Origin: DATHYU01 sp033722675
GTDB lineage: Bacteria; Actinomycetota; Acidimicrobiia; Spongiisociales; UBA11373
Direction: 5' to 3'
Assembly (NCBI GenBank): GCA_033722675.1
Contig: JAWVYO010000071.1
Span: 1-12,478 of the forward strand
Length of the DNA stretch: 12,478 bases
Shown: positions 5,837 through 12,478 of the stretch, piece by piece
How the letters are laid out: each line of letters starts with the position of its first letter
How positions within the stretch are numbered: position 1 is the first letter of the stretch
Made by a program: the position numbers and the translations under genes
Notes under the pieces: model-generated
The model's input: only the letters and a program-made list of their open reading frames with translations
Database searches by the model: none
Told to the model about the DNA's origin: nothing

Positions 5837-6692
5837 CCTCCGTCTCGCGACCCGCGGGTCGCGACTGGCCATCGCCCAGGCCGTGTCCGTCGCCGATCGC
5901 CTGACCGCCGCTCACGAGGGGCTGACGGTCGAGCTCGTGGAGGTCTCGACGACCGGCGATCGCGACCGGGTGACGGACGTGACGAGCCTGACCGAGGTCG
6001 GGGCCTTCGTCCGGGCGGTGCAGCAGGCGGTGCTCGACGGTGAGGCCGACGCCGCCGTGCACTCGTGCAAGGACCTGCCCGTGGCCGGACCCGACGGACT
6101 GCGGGCGGTGTATCCCGAGCGAGAGGCCCCGTGGGACGTCCTCTGTGGAGCGACGCTGGCGGAGCTGCCCGAGGGCGCCCGGGTCGGCACGGGCAGCCCC
6201 CGCCGTGAGGCCCAGCTGGGCCGGCTGCGGCCGGACCTCCGGATCACCGGGATCCGTGGGAACGTGGACACCCGGCTCGGCCGGGTGGCGGCGGGGGACT
6301 ACGACGCCGTGGTGCTCGCCGAGGCCGGCCTGCGACGGCTGGGCCTGGAGGCGGAGATCACCGCCCGGTTCACACTCGAAGAGATGGTGCCGGCACCGGC
6401 GCAGGCGGCACTGGCGGTGGAGGCCGACCCGTCCGGTCCGGCGTGGCCGCTGGTGGCTGCGATCGACGACCCTGCGACGCGCCGCGTCGTCGAGGCCGAG
6501 CGGTGGATCCTGGCCCGCACCGGCGCCGGATGCCGGTCCGCCCTCGGTGTGCTCGCCGAGGACGCCGGCGGGACGATGACCCTCACCGGGTTCGTCAGCG
6601 ACGACGCCGGGGCCCGCCGTGCCGTCGTGGAACGGGCAGACGGCGCGACGGCGGCCGACGCCCTCGTCGAGGCGCTGGAGCTGTCGACATGA
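5829..6692 (+). CDS. hemC: Hydroxymethylbilane synthase (porphobilinogen deaminase)
   Basis: HemC joins four porphobilinogens into hydroxymethylbilane on a covalently bound dipyrromethane cofactor. The ATG at 5829 overlaps the end of hemA by 8 bases and gives 287 residues, somewhat below the usual 300-315. Clear motifs are LRLATRGSRLAIAQA (4-18), AAVHSCKDLP (75-84, catalytic Asp82), VGTGSPRREAQL (119-130, two cofactor-binding arginines), IRGNVDTRL (142-150) and GAGCRSALG (232-240), whose Cys235 is the expected cofactor attachment site. Oddities: the usual GGKGLF[VT]KE loop reads TEVGAFVRA (55-63), so the lysines equivalent to E. coli Lys55 and Lys59 become Val57 and Arg62; PAVGQGA reads PAPAQAA (188-194); and CQVPIG reads CRSALG. 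The cofactor Cys, catalytic Asp and key arginines are kept, so I expect an active enzyme. HemD, directly downstream, uses its product. Confidence 0.95.
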   Translation: MADLRLATRGSRLAIAQAVSVADRLTAAHEGLTVELVEVSTTGDRDRVTDVTSLTEVGAFVRAVQQAVLDGEADAAVHSCKDLPVAGPDGLRAVYPEREAPWDVLCGATLAELPEGARVGTGSPRREAQLGRLRPDLRITGIRGNVDTRLGRVAAGDYDAVVLAEAGLRRLGLEAEITARFTLEEMVPAPAQAALAVEADPSGPAWPLVAAIDDPATRRVVEAERWILARTGAGCRSALGVLAEDAGGTMTLTGFVSDDAGARRAVVERADGATAADALVEALELST

Positions 6693-7393
6693 CCCGGCGG
6701 GTGGCGGTGACGACGACGACGGGCAGGTCCTTCGACCGGATCGCCGACGAGCTGAGGGACACGGGCCTCCAACCCGTCCCCCTGCCGTGCATCACGGTCG
6801 AGCCGGCGGCGCAGGAGGTGCTCGATCGCCTCCGCAGCGCGGCCGATTCCGCCGACTGGATCGTCGTGACGTCGCGTCGCGCCGTCGAGATCGTGTGGCC
6901 GTCGGGGGGGATGCCGACCGCTCCCGCCGTGGCCGCGGTCGGCCCGACGACCGCCGAAGCGGCGCGGGAGGCGGGGGGACGCGTCGAGGTGATCGGCAGT
7001 GGCGGCGCCTCGGAGCTCTGCGACGTGCTCGGCGGACGGGTGGCCGGGACGGCCGTCGTCTTCCCCCACGCCCGGGCCGCCGACCCCGCGACGAGCCGCA
7101 GCCTGGCCGAACAGGCCGCCTCGGTCGTCGCCGAGCCCGCCTACGACACCGTCCCGATCGCCCCGGGGCCCGATCCGGTGGACGCCGCGATCTTCGGCTC
7201 GCCCTCTGCCGTCGACGGATGGATGACCGCCCGTTCGCTGGAGGATCTCGTGACCGCGGCCATGGGCCCGACCACCGCCGCCCATCTGCGGCGCCTCGGG
7301 CGTCCCCCCGACGTCGTGCCCGAACGCCCCGATCTCGCCAGACTGGTGGGGATGCTCGCCGATCACCTCGCCCACGAAAGGCAACGCTCGTGA
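6689..7393 (+). CDS. hemD: Uroporphyrinogen-III synthase
   Basis: HemD cyclises hydroxymethylbilane and inverts ring D to form uroporphyrinogen III. The family is poorly conserved, so recognition rests on length (234 residues), the two-lobed pattern and position between hemC and hemB. Visible signs are VAVTTTTGRSFDRIADELRD at the N-terminus, WIVVTSRRAVEIV (57-69), AVAAVGPTTAEAAREAG (80-96), Tyr152 in PAYDTVPI (the conserved 'Y.T' region), AAIFGSPSAVDGW (166-178), and AAMGPTTAAHLRRLGRPPDVVPERPDLARLV (190-220). The paired 'GPTTA' segments in both lobes are typical. ATG 6689 overlaps the hemC stop as ATGA, and GGAG lies 8 bases upstream. It is not fused to a uroporphyrinogen-III methyltransferase, unlike the HemD/CysG fusions of many actinobacteria, so siroheme or B12 branch enzymes must lie elsewhere if present. 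Confidence 0.9.
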   Translation: MTRRVAVTTTTGRSFDRIADELRDTGLQPVPLPCITVEPAAQEVLDRLRSAADSADWIVVTSRRAVEIVWPSGGMPTAPAVAAVGPTTAEAAREAGGRVEVIGSGGASELCDVLGGRVAGTAVVFPHARAADPATSRSLAEQAASVVAEPAYDTVPIAPGPDPVDAAIFGSPSAVDGWMTARSLEDLVTAAMGPTTAAHLRRLGRPPDVVPERPDLARLVGMLADHLAHERQRS

Positions 7394-8370
7394 CCAGCTA
7401 TCCGACGATCCGCCCGCGCCGGCTGCGGCGTTCGGCGGCGCTGCGCCGCCAGGTGGCGGAGACCCGCCTCGATCCCGCGATGTTCGTCCTGCCCCTCTTC
7501 GTGACGACCGGCAGTGACGTCGCCAATCCGATCCGGTCGATGCCGGGCCACCATCAGCTGTCGGTGGACCGCCTCCTCCCCGTCGTCGAGGAGGCTGCCG
7601 AGGCCGGCGTCGGCGGCGTCATCCTCTTCGGGGTGCCGGACGACAAGGACGAGCAGGGCTCTTCGGCGTGGGACCCCTCCGGCCCCGTCCCCACTGCCAT
7701 CGGGGCGATCCGTGACCGGCGCCTGGATCTGACCGTGTGGGCCGACGTGTGCCTGTGCGAGTACACGAGCCACGGGCACTGCGGGATCGTCCGGGGCGAG
7801 ACCGTCGACAACGACGCCACCCTGCCCCTCCTCGCCCGAGCGGCGGTGACGTATGCGGACGCCGGGGCCGACGTCGTCGCCCCCTCCGACATGATGGACG
7901 GCCGTGTCGCCGCACTGCGGGCCGCGCTCGACGACGACGGCCACGAGGACCTCCCCATCTGCTCCTACGCGGTGAAGTATGCGAGCGCCTACTACGGGCC
8001 GTTTCGCGACGCCGCGGGATCGGCCCCGGCCTTCGGGGACCGCCGCACCCATCAGATGGACCCGCCCAACGGCCGTGAGGCCCTGCGGGTCGTCCGTGAG
8101 GATCTGGCGGAGGGGGCCGACATGGTGATGGTGAAGCCCGCCGGCGCCTATCTCGACGTCCTCTCGTCGGTGCGTGCCGCGGTCGACGTCCCCGTCGCCG
8201 CCTATCAGGTGTCGGGGGAGTTCGCCATGATCGAGGCCGCCGCCGAACGGGGATGGATCGACGGGGACCGCGTGATGATGGAGTCCCTCACCGGAATCGT
8301 CCGGGCGGGCGCCGGGATCGTCCTGACGTACTTCGCCACCCGCGCCGCACGACTGCTGGAGGACCGATGA
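7390..8370 (+). CDS. hemB: Delta-aminolevulinic acid dehydratase (porphobilinogen synthase)
   Basis: HemB condenses two 5-aminolevulinates into porphobilinogen; it is usually a cytosolic homo-octamer. The GTG start at 7390 overlaps the hemD stop as GTGA and gives 326 residues, the standard length. The N-terminus (RPRRLRRSAALRRQVAETRLDP, 8-29) and LPLFV (34-38) fit the family. The cysteine motif DVCLCEYTSHGHCG (119-132; Cys121, Cys123, Cys131) marks the zinc-binding class rather than the aspartate/magnesium-only class. The two Schiff-base lysines are Lys196 (AVKYASAYYGPFRDA) and Lys249 (MVMVKPAGAYLD). DRRTHQMDPPNGREALRE-like residues (217-233) and YQVSGEFAMI (272-281) are also typical. Nothing is missing. 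Substrate comes from HemL, encoded next. Confidence 0.98.
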   Translation: MTSYPTIRPRRLRRSAALRRQVAETRLDPAMFVLPLFVTTGSDVANPIRSMPGHHQLSVDRLLPVVEEAAEAGVGGVILFGVPDDKDEQGSSAWDPSGPVPTAIGAIRDRRLDLTVWADVCLCEYTSHGHCGIVRGETVDNDATLPLLARAAVTYADAGADVVAPSDMMDGRVAALRAALDDDGHEDLPICSYAVKYASAYYGPFRDAAGSAPAFGDRRTHQMDPPNGREALRVVREDLAEGADMVMVKPAGAYLDVLSSVRAAVDVPVAAYQVSGEFAMIEAAAERGWIDGDRVMMESLTGIVRAGAGIVLTYFATRAARLLEDR

Positions 8371-9638
8371 CCTCGACGAGCTGGTTCGAACGGGGCCGGG
8401 CCGTGATGCCGGGCGGCGTCAACTCCCCGGTGCGGGCGCATGCGAGCGTCGGCGGGACCCCCCGATTCGTGACGGGGGCCTCCGGGCCCCACGTGACGAC
8501 CACCGACGGCGAGACCCTCGTCGACTTCATCGCGTCCTGGGGGGCGTTGCTGCTGGGCCACGCCCGGCCGGAGATCGTCGGCGCCGTCGAGTCCGCGGCG
8601 GCGGGGGGCACCTCCTTCGGCATCCCGACGTCGGCCGAGGTGGAACTCGCCGAGCTCATCGTGGAGCTCGTCCCCGGGATCGAGGTGGTGCGGATGGTCA
8701 ACTCGGGGACCGAGGCGACCGCCTCGGCCATCCGCGTGGCGCGCGCCGCCACCGGCCGACCGGGGATCGTCAAGTTCGAGGGCTGCTACCACGGCCACGC
8801 CGACGCCTTCCTCGTGGCGGCGGGCAGCGGTCCGGCGACCCTGGGAACGCCCGACAGCCCCGGCGTCCCGCCCTCCACCGTCGCCGACACCCGCTCGGCA
8901 CGGTTCAACGACCTGTCCTCCGTCGAGACCGCCTTCGCCTCGGGCGACATCGCCGCGGTGATCGTGGAGCCGGTGACCGGCAACATGGGCGTCGTCCCTC
9001 CCGCACCCGGGTTCCTCGAGGGGCTGCGGTCGTTGTGCGACCGCCACGGGGCAGTGCTGGTCTTCGACGAGGTCATGACGGGGTTCCGGGTCGCCCGCGG
9101 GGGTGCCCAGGAACGCTACGGGGTGACGCCCGACCTCACCTGTCTCGGCAAGGTCGTCGCCGGCGGGACGCCGGCCGCGGCGTACGGCGGCCGGGAGGAC
9201 CTGATGCGAATGGTGGCGCCCGACGGTCCCGTCTACCAGGCGGGGACCCTGGCGGGGAACCCTCTGGCGACCGCCGCGGGCCTCGCCTGCCTGCGGTACC
9301 TGCGCGATCACGACGACCTGTACGACACGCTGGAGGACCTGGGGTCGCGGCTCGAGGATCGGCTCGCCTCGGCGCTGGCCGACGCCGGCCTCCCCGGCTG
9401 CGTCCAGCGGGTCGGTGCGATGCTGACCGTGTTCTTCGGGCCCTCGTCGGTGTCGTCGTGGGACGACGCCTCCGGCGTGGACCGGGAGCGCTTCTCTCGT
9501 TTCTTCCACGGCGCGCTCGAGCGCGGCGTGATGCTGCCGCCGTCGCCCTTCGAGGCGCTGTTCCTCATGGAGGACCACCGCACCGTGCTCGACGACGCCG
9601 CCGACCGCCTGGTCGAGGCGATCGGAGCCGTCGGGTGA
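8367..9638 (+). CDS. hemL: Glutamate-1-semialdehyde 2,1-aminomutase
   Basis: HemL is a PLP enzyme of the class III aminotransferase fold that isomerises glutamate-1-semialdehyde to 5-aminolevulinate, channelled from HemA. It is 423 residues, a normal length. Motifs: PGGVNSPVRA (15-24), GHARPEIV (64-71), VRMVNSGTEATASAIRVARA (108-127), KFEGCYHGHAD (136-146), EPVTGNMGVVPP (201-212), VLVFDEVMTGFR (230-241; Asp234 contacts the PLP ring nitrogen) and LGKVVAGGTPAAAYGG (260-275), whose Lys262 should form the PLP aldimine. The usual GKxIGGGxPVGA is altered to GKVVAGGTPAAA, a mild variation. ATG 8367 overlaps the hemB stop as ATGA, with GGAGG four bases upstream, one of the best Shine-Dalgarno sequences in the operon. 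Together with HemA this shows the C5 route rather than ALA synthase. Confidence 0.97.
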   Translation: MTSTSWFERGRAVMPGGVNSPVRAHASVGGTPRFVTGASGPHVTTTDGETLVDFIASWGALLLGHARPEIVGAVESAAAGGTSFGIPTSAEVELAELIVELVPGIEVVRMVNSGTEATASAIRVARAATGRPGIVKFEGCYHGHADAFLVAAGSGPATLGTPDSPGVPPSTVADTRSARFNDLSSVETAFASGDIAAVIVEPVTGNMGVVPPAPGFLEGLRSLCDRHGAVLVFDEVMTGFRVARGGAQERYGVTPDLTCLGKVVAGGTPAAAYGGREDLMRMVAPDGPVYQAGTLAGNPLATAAGLACLRYLRDHDDLYDTLEDLGSRLEDRLASALADAGLPGCVQRVGAMLTVFFGPSSVSSWDDASGVDRERFSRFFHGALERGVMLPPSPFEALFLMEDHRTVLDDAADRLVEAIGAVG

Positions 9639-10624
9639 CGCGTCCCCTCGTCGAGGCCCTGCACCGGCGTCCCGTCGAGCGGCCGCCCGTCTGGATCATG
9701 CGGCAGGCCGGCCGCTACCTGCCCGAGTACCGGCGGCTCCGCGAGGGTCGCTCGTTCCAGGAGTGCGTGTCGGACCCCGCCCTCGCCTCCGAGATCACCC
9801 TGCAGCCCATCCAGCGGTTCGCCATGGACGGCGCCGTCATCTTCGCCGACATCATGACGCCCCTCGAGGCGATGGGCGTCGACATGGTGTTCGACCCCGG
9901 GCCGACCCTCCGTCCCCACGAGCCCGGGGAGATCGCCCGGCTCGGCCCGTTGGACCCCGACCGGGTGGGTTTCGTGGCCGAGACGATCCGCCGGGTTCGG
10001 GCCGCCGTCCCCGACGAGACGGCCGTCATCGGCTTCGCCGGGGCGCCCGTCACGCTGCTCGCCTACCTCCTCGAGGGCGGCGGGTCGAAGGACTTCATGA
10101 GGATGCGCGCCGCGATCCGCCGGGACCCCGAGGCGGTCCGGGCGGCGCTCGACCGGCTCGCCGAGGCGATGGCGTCCTACCTCCGGATGCAGGTGGACGC
10201 CGGCGCCGACGTCGTGCAGCTGTTCGACAGCTGGGCCGGCGTCCTCGACGGACCGCGTTTCTCCGGGTTCGCCGTCCCCGCCGCGCAGCGGGCGCTGGCC
10301 GGGATCGATGCCCCGCGGATCTACTTCGCTCCGGGCGCGTCGCACACGCTGGAGCGGCAGCGGGAGGTGGGTGCCGAGGGCTACGGCGTCGATTGGCGGC
10401 TCCCCATCGACGTCGCCTGGGATCGGCTCGGCGACGTCGCCGTCCAGGGGAACCTGGATCCCGCCCTCCTGCACGCCGATCCGGACACGATCCGCGCCGG
10501 CGTCGAGGACCTGCTCGATCGCACGGCCGGGAGGCCGGGCCACGTCGTCAACCTTGGGCACGGCATCGACCGGCACACCCCGCCGGACCACGTGGGCGTC
10601 CTCGTCGAAGCGGTCCGGTCCTGA
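9635..10624 (+). CDS. hemE: Uroporphyrinogen decarboxylase
   Basis: HemE removes four acetate carboxyls from uroporphyrinogen III to give coproporphyrinogen III, the substrate of the HemF and HemN encoded in this cluster; no cofactor is needed. The signature PPVWIMRQAGRYLPEYR (17-33) carries the substrate-binding arginines Arg23 and Arg27. Asp72 in AVIFADIMTPLEAMG (67-81) is the expected pyrrole-NH ligand. Further matches are FAGAPVTLLAYLLEGGGSKDF (134-154), VQLFDSWAGVL (194-204) and VNLGHGIDRHTPPDHV (305-320). The GTG at 9635 overlaps the hemL stop as GTGA, with GGAG 7 bases upstream. The 329 residues are slightly fewer than the usual 340-355, mostly because the N-terminus is short; the catalytic core is intact. 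Confidence 0.97.
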   Translation: MTRPLVEALHRRPVERPPVWIMRQAGRYLPEYRRLREGRSFQECVSDPALASEITLQPIQRFAMDGAVIFADIMTPLEAMGVDMVFDPGPTLRPHEPGEIARLGPLDPDRVGFVAETIRRVRAAVPDETAVIGFAGAPVTLLAYLLEGGGSKDFMRMRAAIRRDPEAVRAALDRLAEAMASYLRMQVDAGADVVQLFDSWAGVLDGPRFSGFAVPAAQRALAGIDAPRIYFAPGASHTLERQREVGAEGYGVDWRLPIDVAWDRLGDVAVQGNLDPALLHADPDTIRAGVEDLLDRTAGRPGHVVNLGHGIDRHTPPDHVGVLVEAVRS

Positions 10625-12006
10625 TGCGCGTCGATGCCGACCTCCTCGCCCGCCACGACCGCCCCGGCCCCCGGTACACGTCCTATCCGACGGCCATCGA
10701 GTTCTCGGAGGCCTTCGGGCCCGACGACTACGAGCGTCGCCTCGTCGCCGCGGGGGAGCGGCCCGGCGACGGGCTGTCCCTGTACGTCCATCTTCCCTTC
10801 TGCGAGTCCCGGTGCTCCTTCTGCGCCTGCCACGTGGTCGTGACGAAGCGCGCGGAGGTGTCCGAGCCCTACGTCGAGCGGGTGATCGCCGAGGCCGGGC
10901 TCGTCGCGGAGCGGCTCGGGGACCGGCGGCGGGTGGCCCAGTACCACTGGGGCGGCGGCACCCCGACGCATCATCCCCCCGAGCGCCTTCGCCACCTCCA
11001 CGGGCGGCTGCTGGAGCGGTTCGAGCTCGCGCCGGACGCCGAGGTGGCCGTCGAGGTGGATCCGAGGGTCACCACCGACGCCCACCTCGAGACGTTGGCG
11101 GGACTGGGGTTCAACCGCATCTCCCTGGGAGTGCAGGACCTCGACCCGGTGGTTCAGCGCCTCATCGGACGGGACCAGACCCGCGCCGAGACCGAGGAGC
11201 TGTACGCCCGTGCCCGGGAGCTCGGCTTCGGCTCGATCAACTTCGACCTCGTCTACGGGCTCCCGGGACAGTCCGAGGAGACCCTCGGTGAGACCCTGGA
11301 CGCGGTCGTCGAGATGCGGCCCGACCGGCTGGCGGTGTACTCCTTCGCCTACGTCCCGTGGATGCGGCCGCACCAGAAGCGGATGGAGGAGTCGCTGCTC
11401 CCCGGCACCGAGACGAAGTTCGGGTTGCTGGCCCTGGTGGTCGATCGGCTCACGTCGGCGGGGTACCGCCAGATCGGGATGGATCACTTCGCCCTTCCCG
11501 ACGACGAACTGGTGGCGGCCGCCGACGACGGCACGCTCACCCGGACGTTCATGGGCTACACCACCAAACGCGACACCGAGACCGTCGCCCTCGGCACGTC
11601 GGGCATCTCCGACGTCGACGGCGGGTACGCCCAGAACCACCGTCGTCTGGCCTCCTACTACGAGGCCGTCGACGCCGGCCGGCTGCCCGTCGAACGCGGA
11701 TATCGACTGGATCAGGACGACCGGCTGCGCCGCCACGTGATCACCGAGATCATGTGCAACGGGACGATCGATCTCGACGCGGCGGGCCGTCGCTTCGGCG
11801 TGGACGGGACCGAGTACTTCGCCGACGAGGTGGCGGCTCTCACCGCGCCGGGGGGCCTCGTCGACGAGGGCATGGTGCGGGTCGACGGATCCCGCTTGCG
11901 GGCGACGGCGCTGGGGGCGTTGTTCGTCCGTCGGATCGCCGCGATCTTCGACGTCCACACGCGCCGTCGGGCCGACGACGGGCCCCGGTTCTCCCGGACC
12001 ATCTGA
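10624..12006 (+). CDS. hemN: Oxygen-independent coproporphyrinogen III dehydrogenase (radical SAM)
   Basis: HemN decarboxylates coproporphyrinogen III to protoporphyrinogen IX anaerobically, using a [4Fe-4S] cluster and two SAM molecules. It begins with RPGPRYTSYPTAIEF (13-27), the family's N-terminal trip-wire region, followed by YVHLPFCESRCSFCAC (54-69). The cysteines at 60, 64, 67 and 69 follow the C-x3-C-x2-C-x-C pattern of genuine HemN. The HemW/HutW-type relatives lack the N-terminal region and usually have CxxCxF variants. GGGTP (110-114), NRISLGVQD (164-172), GYTT (311-314), SGISDVDGGYAQNHRRLASYY (326-346) and VITEIMCNG (372-380) match the E. coli enzyme in order. Length is 460, as expected. 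The ATG overlaps the hemE stop as TGATG; no strong ribosome site is seen, so coupling is likely. With hemF in the same locus, the cell can make heme with or without O2. Confidence 0.96.
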   Translation: MRVDADLLARHDRPGPRYTSYPTAIEFSEAFGPDDYERRLVAAGERPGDGLSLYVHLPFCESRCSFCACHVVVTKRAEVSEPYVERVIAEAGLVAERLGDRRRVAQYHWGGGTPTHHPPERLRHLHGRLLERFELAPDAEVAVEVDPRVTTDAHLETLAGLGFNRISLGVQDLDPVVQRLIGRDQTRAETEELYARARELGFGSINFDLVYGLPGQSEETLGETLDAVVEMRPDRLAVYSFAYVPWMRPHQKRMEESLLPGTETKFGLLALVVDRLTSAGYRQIGMDHFALPDDELVAAADDGTLTRTFMGYTTKRDTETVALGTSGISDVDGGYAQNHRRLASYYEAVDAGRLPVERGYRLDQDDRLRRHVITEIMCNGTIDLDAAGRRFGVDGTEYFADEVAALTAPGGLVDEGMVRVDGSRLRATALGALFVRRIAAIFDVHTRRRADDGPRFSRTI

Positions 12007-12017
12007 GCGGTGGCGTG

Positions 12018-12478
12018 ATGCACGACGTCGTGATCGTGGGTGGTGGCCTGGCCGGGCTCTTCACGGCCTCCGAACTGCTGCACGCCGGGGTGGACGACGT
12101 CGTCGTGCTCGACGACGGCCCCGCACCGGGCGGCGTGGCCCGGACGATCACCCGTGACGGGTTCGTGCTCGAGCCGGCGGCGGGCACGCTGCTCCTGCCC
12201 CATCCGCACCTGTCTCCGGTGCTCGATCGCATCGGCGCGGAGGTCCGGCCCGCGATCGACGCCGGGATCCGTCACGTCTACACCCGGAACCGGCTCGTCA
12301 CGCTCCCGACCTCGCCGAAGGCGGCGTTCGCGCCGCTCGTCCCGTGGCCGGCGAAGCTGCGGGCCGTCGCCGAACCCTTCGTCCGTCGTTCCCCGCCCCT
12401 CGACGAGACCCTCGACGCCTTCCTCCGGCGCCGCCTGGGGGACGGCCTCGGCCGGACCCTGGCGTGGGTCGCCGCCTC
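12018..12478 (+). CDS. hemY: Protoporphyrinogen oxidase, HemY/HemG type, FAD-dependent (partial, cut by right edge)
   Basis: The frame is open from ATG 12018 to the window end, 153 complete codons of a protein usually about 450-480 long. HDVVIVGGGLAGLFTASELL (2-21) is the dinucleotide-binding FAD motif, followed by VVVLDDGPAPGGVARTITRDGFVLEPAAG (28-56), which matches the 'E...GG..RT...GF..E.G' pattern of amine-oxidase-fold flavoproteins. VYTRNRLVTLPTSPKAAF (88-104) matches the HemY 'y.dGkl..lP' stretch, and LDETLDAFLRRRLGDGL (128-144) its 'ES..eFlrRR.G.e' helix. HemY oxidises protoporphyrinogen IX to protoporphyrin IX, or coproporphyrinogen III to coproporphyrin III in Gram-positive relatives; with HemF and HemN alongside, the first is more likely here. 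It starts 11 bases after the hemN stop with only a weak ribosome site. Another FAD-dependent amine-oxidase-fold protein is the main alternative. Confidence 0.85.
   Translation, partial: MHDVVIVGGGLAGLFTASELLHAGVDDVVVLDDGPAPGGVARTITRDGFVLEPAAGTLLLPHPHLSPVLDRIGAEVRPAIDAGIRHVYTRNRLVTLPTSPKAAFAPLVPWPAKLRAVAEPFVRRSPPLDETLDAFLRRRLGDGLGRTLAWVAA

Noticed and set aside
4310..5872. Long minus-strand open frame (520 codons) across cydC and hemA
   Set aside because: It spans two recognised genes and their promoter, and has low-complexity composition without motifs.
9763..10623. Apparent upstream extension of HemN to 747 residues
   Set aside because: The extension is an out-of-frame reading of hemE; HemN homology begins exactly at ATG 10624.
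10381..11958. Long minus-strand open frame (525 codons) opposite hemE and hemN
   Set aside because: Antisense shadow of the HemN coding frame; no recognisable domain.

Overview
The window is a dense heme-biosynthesis locus from a very GC-rich bacterium. Third codon positions are almost always G or C, GTG starts are common, and hemA-hemC-hemD-hemB occur in that order. This points to an actinobacterium. An Acidimicrobiia-like lineage is my best guess, but that is inference from style and gene content, not a measured placement.

Layout. At the left edge (1-285, minus strand) is the 5' part of a PPOX-family split-barrel flavin/F420-binding protein. A 79-base divergent spacer separates it from hemF (365-1246, plus strand; oxygen-dependent coproporphyrinogen III oxidase). 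Next come two half-transporters of the CydD/CydC type (1273-2886 and 2883-4619). A 65-base gap (4620-4684) is the only long break inside the plus-strand run, and it holds a promoter-like sequence overlapped by an inverted repeat. After it the genes hemA, hemC, hemD, hemB, hemL, hemE and hemN are packed with overlapping stop and start codons. An 11-base gap then leads to hemY (protoporphyrinogen oxidase), which is cut by the right edge.

How the genes work together. HemA and HemL make 5-aminolevulinate from glutamyl-tRNA (C5 route). HemB, HemC, HemD and HemE carry it to coproporphyrinogen III. HemF (using O2) and HemN (radical SAM, no O2 needed) are alternative enzymes for protoporphyrinogen IX, and HemY oxidises that to protoporphyrin IX. 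Every step from glutamyl-tRNA to protoporphyrin is therefore encoded here except glutamyl-tRNA synthetase; ferrochelatase is not in the window. Having both HemF and a genuine HemN implies the protoporphyrin-dependent branch, whereas most actinobacteria are thought to use the coproporphyrin-dependent branch. CydDC-type exporters are needed for cytochrome bd assembly and have been linked to heme or thiol transport, so their place here makes functional sense.

I found no mobile element, CRISPR array, tRNA or rRNA. I do not see a clearly new system. The points most worth checking are the branch choice, the CydDC placement, the divergent HemA and HemC active-site motifs, the shortened CydD ATPase domain, and the hemA promoter repeat.
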